Part shown: in pieces, positions 15,506-21,011 of the stretch
How positions within the stretch are numbered: the first letter of the stretch is position 1
How the letters are laid out: every line of letters begins with the position of its first letter
Origin: a virus
Reading direction: 5' to 3' (one strand)
Length of the DNA: 22,286 nt
Virus record (IMG/VR): IMGVR_UViG_3300045010_000113
Span: 1-22,286 of that record
Position numbers and translations under genes: made by a program
The notes under the pieces: model-generated
Seen by the model: the letters and a program-made list of their open reading frames with translations, nothing else
What the model was told of the DNA's origin: nothing
Databases searched by the model: none

Positions 15506-15771
15506 TGGATCAGGGGCTTGCGGCAGTCATCGTTGGGCTTCTGTCGGTCGTCGGGGGCATCATCGTTGCGCTGATACAGAAATCGCGGAAGGAGAATCGG
15601 GATGATCATGCGGTAGTTTCTCAACAGATCGCCCATGTGTTTAGGTCGCTGACTCGGGTTGAGGATCTCATGAATGGACACATACGATGGCACAAGGAGG
15701 AACAGCGTGAGCAGACTGGGCGACGAAATCCGGGAGCAGGCGGCGAACTCGCGCCCGAAGAACGGGGTTGA
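15505..15771 (+). CDS. Single-TM protein of the lysis region
   Basis: This is an 88-residue protein with one clear N-terminal membrane segment (AAVIVGLLSVVGGIIVALIQ, about residues 6-25). A basic stop (KSRKENR) and a helical, probably coiled region (HAVVSQQIAHVFRSLTRVED and MNGHIRWHKEEQ) follow. The predicted topology is N-out with a cytoplasmic coil. Such proteins often sit next to endolysins in actinophages and are annotated as holins or holin partners. ATG 15505 overlaps the endolysin stop. The last 65 bases also encode the start of the next gene in another frame. A lysis role is inferred from position; a spanin is less likely because there is no lipobox. Confidence 0.68.
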   Translation: MDQGLAAVIVGLLSVVGGIIVALIQKSRKENRDDHAVVSQQIAHVFRSLTRVEDLMNGHIRWHKEEQREQTGRRNPGAGGELAPEERG

Positions 15772-15931
15772 TCATGCTCTCGAACAACTGTCCGATGAGG
15801 AGGAGAGGAGGGATCTCCTAGAGGCAATCCTCGATCCTGCGATTCCTCTCCATGCGATAGCAGAGGCGATGCGGAGCAGGGGGATCAGACTCTCAACGCA
15901 CTCGATCAGGAAAGCCCGTAGGGAGAACTGA
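15707..15931 (+). CDS. Small HTH-like protein
   Basis: This is a 74-residue protein starting at GTG 15707, with AAGGAGG (15694-15700) six bases upstream. The front is charged and helical (RLGDEIREQAANSRPK, LEQLSDEEERRDLLEAIL). The end, DPAIPLHAIAEAMRSRGIRL followed by STHSIRKARREN, reads as a helix-turn-helix: a helix, a short turn and a recognition-like helix rich in Ser and Arg. It overlaps the previous gene by 65 bases. It ends four bases before the metallophosphoesterase start, so the two are probably expressed together. DNA binding is an inference from the motif; no target is apparent. Confidence 0.65.
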   Translation: MSRLGDEIREQAANSRPKNGVDHALEQLSDEEERRDLLEAILDPAIPLHAIAEAMRSRGIRLSTHSIRKARREN

Positions 15932-15934
15932 TCT

Positions 15935-16996
15935 GTGAGGCTTAGAGGAGAGATTGAGCAGCAGAGCAACCTTGCCGCTCAATCGGCCCTGATCAAAGTC
16001 AGGCGTGAGCGCGACTCCGCTGTCAGGGAGGTTGCTCGTCTCCGCGACGCATTGGAGACCTCCGAGAAGGCTCTCTCCCTAGTCTCTGCCGCTGAGGGGG
16101 CGGAGTTGCAGCCGCCCCGATGGATGAGCCCCGGCAAGCCGAGAGCCTCGGCGGCGACCCTGATGGCGATGCTCTCAGATACCCACTTTGACGAAGTTGT
16201 GAACCCGGAGGAGATGGAGGGTCTCAACGCCTACAACCGTGAGATTGCCGTCATCAGGCTGGAGCGATGGGCGCAGAACGTGGTGAAACTCGCTCGGCAC
16301 TATCTCGCCGGGGTCAGGTATGACGGCATCATTCTGATCCTCGGCGGCGACATTTTCTCTGGCGACATTCACGAGGAACTGAAGGAGACGAATGCGGACA
16401 CCATGCTCGGCTCGCTGCTGTTCTGGAGCGAGCAGATCGCGGCAGGCATAGACCTGCTCGCAGGGGAGTTCAACAACATTCATGTGGCGTCCGTCGTCGG
16501 AAACCACGGCAGGATGAGCAGGAAGCCCCGGGCGAAACAGAGGGTTCGCACCAACTTCGATTGGCTGCTCTCAAAGATGGTAGAACGCCATTTCTCCGGA
16601 GATGCCCGAGTCTCGTTCCAGATTCCCGAGTCGGCAGACTGCCTCATCCGAATCTACGAGCATCATCATCTCGTGACTCACGGCGATCAGGTGAGCGGCG
16701 GAGGAGGGATCGGAGGCATCTACCCGCCGATCATGCGGCTCCGGGCGAGAAAGGCTCAGCATCATCTCGCCATCGGCTCGCAGTTCTCAACGCTGTGGCT
16801 CGGGCATTGGCATCAGTATCTACCGACTCCCTCTTTGATCATCAACGGTTCCCTAAAGGGATTTGATGAGTACGCAAAGGTGAGCAACTTCGGGTTCGAG
16901 CCGCCACAGCAGGCTCTCGCCATAGTCACTCCTGAGCGAGGTCTGACGGTGCAGGCCCCCGTGTTCTGCGCCGACCTGAAGAAGGAGAAATGGTGA
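15935..16996 (+). CDS. Calcineurin-like metallophosphoesterase
   Basis: This is a 353-residue two-part protein. Residues 1-55 form a charged helix or coiled coil (AALIKVRRERDSAVREVARL in outline). From about 76 on comes a calcineurin-like phosphoesterase with all hallmark motifs: SDTH at 81-84, GGDIFSGD at 137-144, GNHG at 189-192, THGD at 248-251 and GHWH at 290-293. These residues bind two metals. The substrate cannot be told; related enzymes include nucleic acid nucleases and phosphodiesterases of nucleotides. The start is GTG 15935 after a GGGAG site. It lies at the end of the late operon, unlike the SbcD-type enzymes found with replication genes. The enzyme class is firm; its role in infection is unknown. 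Confidence 0.87.
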   Translation: MRLRGEIEQQSNLAAQSALIKVRRERDSAVREVARLRDALETSEKALSLVSAAEGAELQPPRWMSPGKPRASAATLMAMLSDTHFDEVVNPEEMEGLNAYNREIAVIRLERWAQNVVKLARHYLAGVRYDGIILILGGDIFSGDIHEELKETNADTMLGSLLFWSEQIAAGIDLLAGEFNNIHVASVVGNHGRMSRKPRAKQRVRTNFDWLLSKMVERHFSGDARVSFQIPESADCLIRIYEHHHLVTHGDQVSGGGGIGGIYPPIMRLRARKAQHHLAIGSQFSTLWLGHWHQYLPTPSLIINGSLKGFDEYAKVSNFGFEPPQQALAIVTPERGLTVQAPVFCADLKKEKW

Positions 16997-17298
16997 GCGG
17001 CCTGCAGATAGTCATTGTTGAGTGGGATGATGCCCACTCTGATCCCGGCTCATGGATCACCCATAGGGAGATCGAGCAGGACTCCTGCCGAGTCCGCACC
17101 GTTGGGCTGCTGATCTCATCAGCGAAACCTGATCATGTTGTTGTGGCACAGTCGGTCCACAGCCTCGGGGAGGATGACTCTGAGCCGCACTACGACTCGA
17201 TGATCTGCATCCCTGTAGGCATGGTGAGGAGTATGAGAGTAGTATCACAGTCGGGTGCAGCCCCCCTGTTCCGCTGCGCTCCCTCGGGGCAGGAGTGA
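16990..17298 (+). CDS. Conserved-looking small protein at the end of the late operon
   Basis: This is a 102-residue protein with a compact alternating pattern: LQIVIVEWDDAHSDPGSWIT, CRVRTVGLLISSAKPDHVVV, then AQSVHSLGEDDSE and MICIPVGMVRSMRVV. Short phage proteins with this W-DAH...TVG-L...IP-G-V layout are frequent near the end of structural regions, and they have no assigned function. ATG 16990 overlaps the phosphoesterase stop, and the AAGGAG at 16982-16987 would serve either this ATG or, with better spacing, GTG 16993. The stop codon lies inside the hairpin that marks the convergent junction. I do not recognise a function. Confidence 0.62.
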   Translation: MVSGLQIVIVEWDDAHSDPGSWITHREIEQDSCRVRTVGLLISSAKPDHVVVAQSVHSLGEDDSEPHYDSMICIPVGMVRSMRVVSQSGAAPLFRCAPSGQE

Positions 17299-17335
17299 GT
17301 TCCCTCCCTTCCCTCCCCTGCCCCGAGTGGGGGGG
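17283..17335. terminator. Convergent-junction hairpin with G-quadruplex motif
   Basis: CTCGGGGCAGG (17283-17293) and CCTGCCCCGAG (17317-17327) pair perfectly over 11 bp. The loop (17294-17316) carries the rightward stop codon and part of a pyrimidine tract. Read on the minus strand, 17302-17318 is GGGG-A-GGG-AA-GGG-A-GGG, a textbook G-quadruplex motif with loops of 1, 2 and 1. A seven-G run follows on the plus strand (17329-17335), directly before the leftward stop codon. The position between two converging operons suggests a terminator or transcription block for one or both directions. There is no T run after the stem on either strand, so it is not a classic intrinsic terminator. Confidence 0.55.
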
Positions 17336-17581
17336 TCAGTCGCTCGGGAACGCCTCAGGGCAGAGCGAGCGCAGGATGGCGATGCTCTCGAATGTCTGAG
17401 AGATGCGCCTGCGCACATCGTTGAGATCGAACTCCATCAGGGCGACCTCATCATCATCAGCGATGCACATCACCGCCTCTATGTCGTGTGCAATGACCTC
17501 CTGCCGCTCCAGATAGTCGCTTAGAGCGGTGAGCAGGATGGTGACCTGCTCAGCGGTCAGCCTCGGCTGTTTGCGCCTCAT
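17336..17581 (-). CDS. Small acidic helical protein, last gene of leftward operon
   Basis: This is an 81-residue protein starting at the ATG at 17581, read leftward. It opens with a basic MRRKQPR, followed by a helix (LTAEQVTILLTALSDYLERQ). A run with DDDEVALMEFDLNDVRRRIS and a terminal helix with FESIAILRSLCP complete it. The start overlaps the stop of the upstream gene as ATGA, so it is probably translated by coupling; no good ribosome binding site of its own is visible. The stop abuts the seven-G run of the convergent junction. I do not recognise the family. Size, charge and place next to an HTH gene fit a small early regulator or host-takeover protein, but this is a guess. Confidence 0.6.
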   Translation of the reverse strand: MRRKQPRLTAEQVTILLTALSDYLERQEVIAHDIEAVMCIADDDEVALMEFDLNDVRRRISQTFESIAILRSLCPEAFPSD

Positions 17582-17931
17582 GCCTGCTCTCGTAGTCTGC
17601 GAACGATGCGCTGGAGTTTGCGGAACGCTGGGCAGTCGAGATCGGCAACGACGATGTTCTCCCATCGCTCCAGATAATCCGCAAACTGCTCCCAATCCAC
17701 TCGTTGGTCAGGATCCGGGCAGAGGTCATCCGTGAGTTCGGAGATGGCTGGGAGCATCTCCTCCGTCAGGTCTGCAGCCTCTCGGATGATGATGGGGGTG
17801 CGAGGTCTCCATCTCAGGGCTCCCTCTTGGGGAGACCTCTGCTGATGCTGTGCCTCCGCCTCCTCCTTCTTCCTCTGGGAGGTTGCGTTGATTGCTGCGA
17901 GAGCATCGGCTGGGATGTGCAGGTCGCTCAT
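17578..17931 (-). CDS. Unknown protein, middle gene of leftward operon
   Basis: This is a 117-residue protein. The N-terminal part (MSDLHIPADALAAINATSQR, then a KKEEAEAQHQQ run) looks helical and disordered. The second half (TPIIIREAADLTEEMLPAIS, then WEQFADYLERWENIVVADLD) is acidic with aromatic residues and ends in a basic helix (FRKLQRIVRRLREQA). I chose the ATG at 17931 because it overlaps the HTH gene's stop by one base (TGATG on the minus strand); an upstream in-frame start at 17955 would lie inside that gene. No known motif is present. It is probably co-translated with its neighbours, and its function is unknown. Confidence 0.62.
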   Translation of the reverse strand: MSDLHIPADALAAINATSQRKKEEAEAQHQQRSPQEGALRWRPRTPIIIREAADLTEEMLPAISELTDDLCPDPDQRVDWEQFADYLERWENIVVADLDCPAFRKLQRIVRRLREQA

Positions 17932-18308
17932 CAGAGGTCTGCCTCTCCTCGGCACTCATAGGAGCGGCCCTCGGATTTGCGGAACAGGCGAGGGTTCTCC
18001 TTGACGGTTTTGCGAGCGATGCCGAGCGAGACTCCTGCCATGTCTGCGAGTTCCCTGACGGTGACCATGACTGCGAAGTTCTCTCTAGCGAATCGGATGA
18101 TCGCCTCTCTGCCTGCATCCCGAACCCTACTCTGCCAGCCCTCGGAGATGCGAGCCCCTTTGAGGATCTCTCTGCGAGTCTCCAGTGGAACCATCCTGCG
18201 GATGCGCCCGGGGATGAACGCAATGTAGACCGGGCTGCCGTGCCGCTCCGTCACCTCTCGAAGCAGGGCCTCAGCCTGCTCGGGGGTAGTGATCTCCTTC
18301 GTATCCAT
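17931..18308 (-). CDS. HTH DNA-binding protein, first gene of leftward operon
   Basis: This 125-residue protein is the first leftward gene after the divergent control region. The C-terminal third, VTVRELADMAGVSLGIARKT followed by VKENPRLFRK, reads as a helix-turn-helix or winged-helix unit (about residues 82-111), where GVS marks the turn before the recognition helix. The front has a helix (EQAEALLREVTERHGS) and a strand-loop region (PVYIAFIPGRIRRMV). The start has a good GAGGGAG site about seven bases upstream on the minus strand. Its own promoter appears to be the leftward half of the 18347-18414 region, so it could control that region. The repressor or regulator role is inferred from motif and place. 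Confidence 0.7.
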   Translation of the reverse strand: MDTKEITTPEQAEALLREVTERHGSPVYIAFIPGRIRRMVPLETRREILKGARISEGWQSRVRDAGREAIIRFARENFAVMVTVRELADMAGVSLGIARKTVKENPRLFRKSEGRSYECRGEADL

Positions 18309-18347
18309 TCCATGTCTCCCTCTGTCTGAGCAGGCGGATGCCTGCTG

Positions 18348-18375
18348 CTAATAGAAGGATAGCAAACGAAGTCAA
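18348..18375 (-). promoter_or_regulatory. Leftward promoter (divergent pair)
   Basis: On the minus strand TTGACT (18375-18370) is followed after 16 bases by TATTAG (18353-18348). This is a plausible sigma-70-type -35 and -10 pair about 40 bases ahead of the HTH gene. The -35 box is part of the left arm of the inverted repeat described below. The -10 box has four of six consensus bases, so strength is uncertain. Confidence 0.5.
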
Positions 18376-18392
18376 ATCGGGGTCTTTGACTT
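18369..18392. promoter_or_regulatory. Palindromic operator candidate holding both -35 boxes
   Basis: AAGTCAAA (18369-18376) and TTTGACTT (18385-18392) are perfect 8-bp inverted copies separated by eight bases (TCGGGGTC). Each arm contains a TTGACT -35 box, one on each strand. Arm centres are 16 bases apart, less than two helix turns. A dimeric regulator bound here would cover both -35 boxes at once. The HTH gene next to it is the obvious candidate, but no binding is shown by sequence alone. Confidence 0.55.
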
Positions 18393-18414
18393 TGCGTCAT
18401 CCCCTCCCTATTCT
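18386..18414 (+). promoter_or_regulatory. Rightward early promoter
   Basis: TTGACT (18386-18391) and TATTCT (18409-18414) are separated by exactly 17 bases, the optimum for a sigma-70-type promoter. They match five of six and four of six consensus bases. Transcription would start near 18421, at the foot of a hairpin and about 35 bases ahead of the first early gene. No other convincing promoter is visible for the rightward early operon. Confidence 0.6.
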
Positions 18415-18419
18415 GGGGC

Positions 18420-18440
18420 CATCGGGCAGGATGCCCGATG
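18420..18440 (+). promoter_or_regulatory. Hairpin or operator at the start of the early transcript
   Basis: CATCGGGCA (18420-18428) and TGCCCGATG (18432-18440) form a perfect 9-bp inverted repeat with a three-base loop (GGA). It lies directly after the predicted -10 box, so it would form the very 5' end of the early message. As RNA it could protect the message from decay; as DNA it could be an operator that overlaps the start point. The first ribosome binding site (GGGAGG, 18447-18452) follows and stays free. Confidence 0.55.
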
Positions 18441-18456
18441 AGACATGGGAGGCTGT

Positions 18457-18633
18457 ATGAAGGTTTGTTATCGCATCCAAATCCGCAGAGGGGTTCGTCG
18501 CCATTGGGAGACTCGGTTCTCCTCTGATAATCACGCAGAGGCCCATCTCCTCTACGAGGGGATCAACATCGGCTACGGATGGCAGAAGAGGCTCACTCGA
18601 AACAACGAGGAAATCCGGCGTTCCGAGTCCTGA
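18457..18633 (+). CDS. Small protein, first gene of rightward early operon
   Basis: This is a 58-residue basic protein: MKVCYRIQIRRGVRRHWETR, then FSSDNHAEAHLLYEGINIGY and a basic end (GWQKRLTRNNEEIRRSES). The pattern suggests a strand, a loop, a helix (HAEAHLLYEGI) and another strand, a minimal alpha/beta fold. GGGAGG (18447-18452) sits four bases before ATG 18457; the ATG at 18445 overlaps that site and is rejected. It is the first gene behind the predicted early promoter and its hairpin leader, so it should be made early and in quantity. I do not recognise the family; position suggests a host-directed or regulatory early protein. Confidence 0.62.
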   Translation: MKVCYRIQIRRGVRRHWETRFSSDNHAEAHLLYEGINIGYGWQKRLTRNNEEIRRSES

Positions 18634-18693
18634 TCGGATCTGTATAGCACCCCTTCGGCATGATGGGAGTCACCAGACTAGGAGGGAACAAGT

Positions 18694-19659
18694 ATGCAGA
18701 CCGTTAGAAAGCCTGAGCATGGCTCCGAGGAGTGGCTCCGTTTGAGATGGAGAGACTCTCAGGGTCTCTGCGTGTTCGGCGCATCCGAGGCCGCCTCGCT
18801 GATGGGGCAGAGCCCCTATGTGAGCAGAGGCGACCTGTTCGCATCCAAACGCAGTCAGCCGATCATCTCCGAGCAGACTGAGGTGTTCCGCAGAGGTCAT
18901 GTTCTGGAGCCTGCGCTGCTCGCTGAGGCAGGGCGCATCCTTCGTGCAGAGGTGGTCACCCCGGATGTTATGTATGCCGAGGGGCGATGGATCGCGACCC
19001 TCGATGGGATTGTTGGCGCAGCCGAGCAGCCAGAGGTCATCGTTGAGGCCAAGACCACGACTCGCTACTCGGTGAGAGATGCCGATGATCTCCCTGCAGA
19101 GTGGCTTTGGCAGTCATGGGTTCAGGGCTCGCTCCTCGGAGCAGAGGTGTTCATTATGGCTCTGGATCGAGACCTCCGGCTCTCTTTGACTCAGGTTCCC
19201 AAGAACCCCGAGGCGTGGGATGCGTTGCTGCTGGAGGCTGAGCGGCTCGGTTGCGCCGTTGATGAGGGGAGCCCTCTCGCCCCGGATGAGTTCTCCTACG
19301 AACAAATCGTTGATCTGTGGAAGCCAACGCCTCGCATCGCAGAGTTGCCGAGCGAGGCAGGGCTGTGGCTCCACATCCTCGCTGATGCCAGAGACCTGAA
19401 GGGGCAGGCCGAGACTCAGGAGAAGCAGGCGAAGGATGCGCTCGCCCGAATGCTGCTGGATGCGGAGATCGGAGTGCTGGAGGGCCGTCAGGTCATCACA
19501 TGGAAAGAGCAGGCTGGGAGAGCCTCGCTCGATGAGTCTCGGTTGAGGCAGGATCATCCCGATCTCTGCGCCAACTATGAGAAACCCGGGAAGCCGTATC
19601 GCGTGATGCGGATCTCCTCGGGCAAGCCGATCAAGTCACGCAACAAGGAGCAGTCATGA
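18694..19659 (+). CDS. YqaJ-type recombination exonuclease
   Basis: This is probably the phage exonuclease that resects DNA ends for recombination, the partner of an annealing protein. It has 321 residues. It carries the YqaJ pattern: GSEEWLRLR at 10-18, GASEAASLMGQSPY at 29-42, and RRGHVLEPAL at 66-75 with the first acidic ligand. D104 follows in ATLDGIV, then the E-x-K pair E118/K120 in VEAKTTT, and glutamines near 140-144. These make up the PD-(D/E)XK nuclease core of lambda-exonuclease relatives. The C-terminal part is helical (DARDLKGQAETQEKQAKDAL). A strong AGGAGGG lies before the ATG. The stop overlaps the next start (ATGA), and that next gene is its likely partner. Confidence 0.88.
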   Translation: MQTVRKPEHGSEEWLRLRWRDSQGLCVFGASEAASLMGQSPYVSRGDLFASKRSQPIISEQTEVFRRGHVLEPALLAEAGRILRAEVVTPDVMYAEGRWIATLDGIVGAAEQPEVIVEAKTTTRYSVRDADDLPAEWLWQSWVQGSLLGAEVFIMALDRDLRLSLTQVPKNPEAWDALLLEAERLGCAVDEGSPLAPDEFSYEQIVDLWKPTPRIAELPSEAGLWLHILADARDLKGQAETQEKQAKDALARMLLDAEIGVLEGRQVITWKEQAGRASLDESRLRQDHPDLCANYEKPGKPYRVMRISSGKPIKSRNKEQS

Positions 19660-20312
19660 GTTTCAGCATGGAAGGGTATGTGGATGTAGCGGAGCGCATC
19701 CGCAGGTTCAAGGCGGCGCATCCGAACGGATGCCTCAGACCATTCAACCCGAGCGAGCCGTTCCGCATCATGGAGATCGGAGGTCGCGAGTTCATCGTTT
19801 ACACCGCTGCGGCGTTCCGCTCCCCTGATGACCCCTGCCCGGGAATCGCCGTTGCGGCGGAGCCTGCAGTCGGGCAGACCTCGTTCACAAGACTGAGCGA
19901 GGTGATGAACGCAGAGACCTCGGCGTGGGGCAGGGCCATCGTCGCAGTCCTCGCAGCCGACTCCCAGCGCATCGCCTCAGCGGAGGAGGTTCGCAACCGC
20001 CAGCCTGAGACCCCGAGGGAGGTCTCAGGAGCCCCCATCGCCCCCATCCCGTCGCCTGAGCGGAAATCTCCGAACAAAGAGCCATCAGGGGCATCAGATC
20101 GAGTCTCAGACAAACAACTAGGGCTGATTCACAAACTCGTTAGGGAGCGAGGAGTCGCTGATCTGCTCGTTCTCGCCTCGGCGCAGGCGGATCGCGAGAT
20201 CGTCTCGCTCGCTCAACTGAGCAAGAAAGAGGCGAGCGGCCTGATCTCAACGATCATGACTCTGCCGCCCGATGCCCAGCCGGAGACTCCTCGGGATGAG
20301 GAACCGTTCTGA
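19656..20312 (+). CDS. Putative single-strand annealing or ssDNA-binding partner
   Basis: This is a 218-residue protein. The N-terminal domain (about 1-115) includes VDVAERIRRFKAAHPNG, a strand pair with FRIMEIGGREFIVYTAAA, and SEVMNAETSAWGRAIVAVLA, ending EEVRNRQPE. This NAETSAWGRA...S.EEVRNR pattern is common in actinophage proteins encoded next to an exonuclease, and some are annotated as ERF-like or ssDNA-binding. A Pro-rich linker (about 118-148) leads to a small C-terminal helical domain (SDKQLGLIHKLVRERGVADL, LSKKEASGLISTIM) of a type that recurs in recombination proteins. The ATG overlaps the exonuclease stop. The pairing suggests an annealing role, but the fold is not recognised with certainty. 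Confidence 0.65.
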   Translation: MSFSMEGYVDVAERIRRFKAAHPNGCLRPFNPSEPFRIMEIGGREFIVYTAAAFRSPDDPCPGIAVAAEPAVGQTSFTRLSEVMNAETSAWGRAIVAVLAADSQRIASAEEVRNRQPETPREVSGAPIAPIPSPERKSPNKEPSGASDRVSDKQLGLIHKLVRERGVADLLVLASAQADREIVSLAQLSKKEASGLISTIMTLPPDAQPETPRDEEPF

Positions 20313-20716
20313 TGCAGGAGCAACTGTTCAGCCACTCCTTCGGGCTTGGCGGCCCATCCGAGAAGCCGAATCTGGAGTTGGTCAGAGAGCCCCGGGCTCT
20401 CGCCCGGAGTTCCGATCCGCAGACCTCGAAGGAGGCTGCGGCTGCAGCCGAGAGGAGGGCTCCATCGCAGCGAGACCGACTGCTCTCAGCCTACATGACT
20501 GCCGGAGATCGAGGTCTGACCGATGAGGAGGCAGGAGTCTCCGCAGGTCTCGCAGGGTCGGGTTATTGGAAGCGATGCTCCGATCTCAGGAGCCTCGGCC
20601 TCATCGTTCCGCTCGGTTCGCTCAGGCGGGTCTCCTCGGGGCTGATGGCGCAGGTTTGCGTGATAACGCTGGACGGATGGCGGCGCATGGATCAGTTGAG
20701 TCGGCGTGCCAGATAG
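20312..20716 (+). CDS. Winged-helix-like DNA-binding protein
   Basis: This is a 134-residue protein. After a disordered front, residues about 33-46 (SSDPQTSKEAAAAA) open a conserved block. A helical run (SQRDRLLSAYMTAGDRGLTD) and EEAGVSAGLAGSGYWKRCSD follow, then LRSLGLIVPLG. This is the sequence order of a winged-helix domain: a helix, an acidic turn, a recognition helix ending in an LR.LGLI strand, and a wing (RRVSSGLMAQVCVITLDG). Proteins with this DPxTSKEAA...GLTDEEA layout are common in early regions of actinophages. ATG 20312 overlaps the previous stop (TGATG). DNA binding is likely; whether it acts in replication or regulation is unknown. Confidence 0.7.
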   Translation: MQEQLFSHSFGLGGPSEKPNLELVREPRALARSSDPQTSKEAAAAAERRAPSQRDRLLSAYMTAGDRGLTDEEAGVSAGLAGSGYWKRCSDLRSLGLIVPLGSLRRVSSGLMAQVCVITLDGWRRMDQLSRRAR

Positions 20717-21011
20717 GGGCGATTGGCGAGAGAGAGCCGCCTGCCGAGGCAAACCCTCCGACCTGTTCTTCCCCCCGAAGCCGCTGCTTGCTACCAACTA
20801 TCGGATTGCGAGAGCAGTCTGCGAGAACTGCGAGGTCAGGGAGCAGTGCCTCGCCCTCGTGATGCGGCTCGATGCGATGGATGACCGATGGGGGATGTTC
20901 GGAGGTTTGACTCCATCGGAGAGAAGGAGGCTGCGCTCAGACCTCGCATGGAGGTACGCTCTAGGCGATGGAGCAGCAGGGCCGGAAGGGGCAGTGCGAG
21001 GGGAACCGTGA
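20706..21011 (+). CDS. WhiB-family iron-sulfur regulator
   Basis: This is probably a WhiB-like transcription factor that carries a [4Fe-4S] cluster and works with the host's primary sigma factor. The 101-residue chain has four cysteines in the family arrangement: C13 in RAACRG, C39 and C42 in VCENC, and C48 in REQCL. It also has DLFFP near 19-23, typical of WhiB, and the tail GGLTPSERRRLR. The usual G-V/I-W-G-G turn reads GMFGG here, with Phe replacing Trp. The gap between the first and second cysteine (25 residues) is longer than in many members. GTG 20706 overlaps the previous gene by 11 bases. The family is restricted to Actinomycetota and their phages, so it identifies the host phylum. 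Confidence 0.87.
   Translation: MPDRGDWRERAACRGKPSDLFFPPKPLLATNYRIARAVCENCEVREQCLALVMRLDAMDDRWGMFGGLTPSERRRLRSDLAWRYALGDGAAGPEGAVRGEP

Noticed and set aside
17704-18329. Plus-strand ORFs over the leftward operon (including 17892-18329)
   Set aside because: The leftward frames have coupled start-stop overlaps, ribosome binding sites and an HTH motif; the plus frames have none of these.
18621-18648. Possible promoter before the exonuclease gene (TTCCGA and TATAGC)
   Set aside because: The -35 box matches consensus poorly, and the gene is well served by read-through from the early promoter; the evidence is too weak to list.
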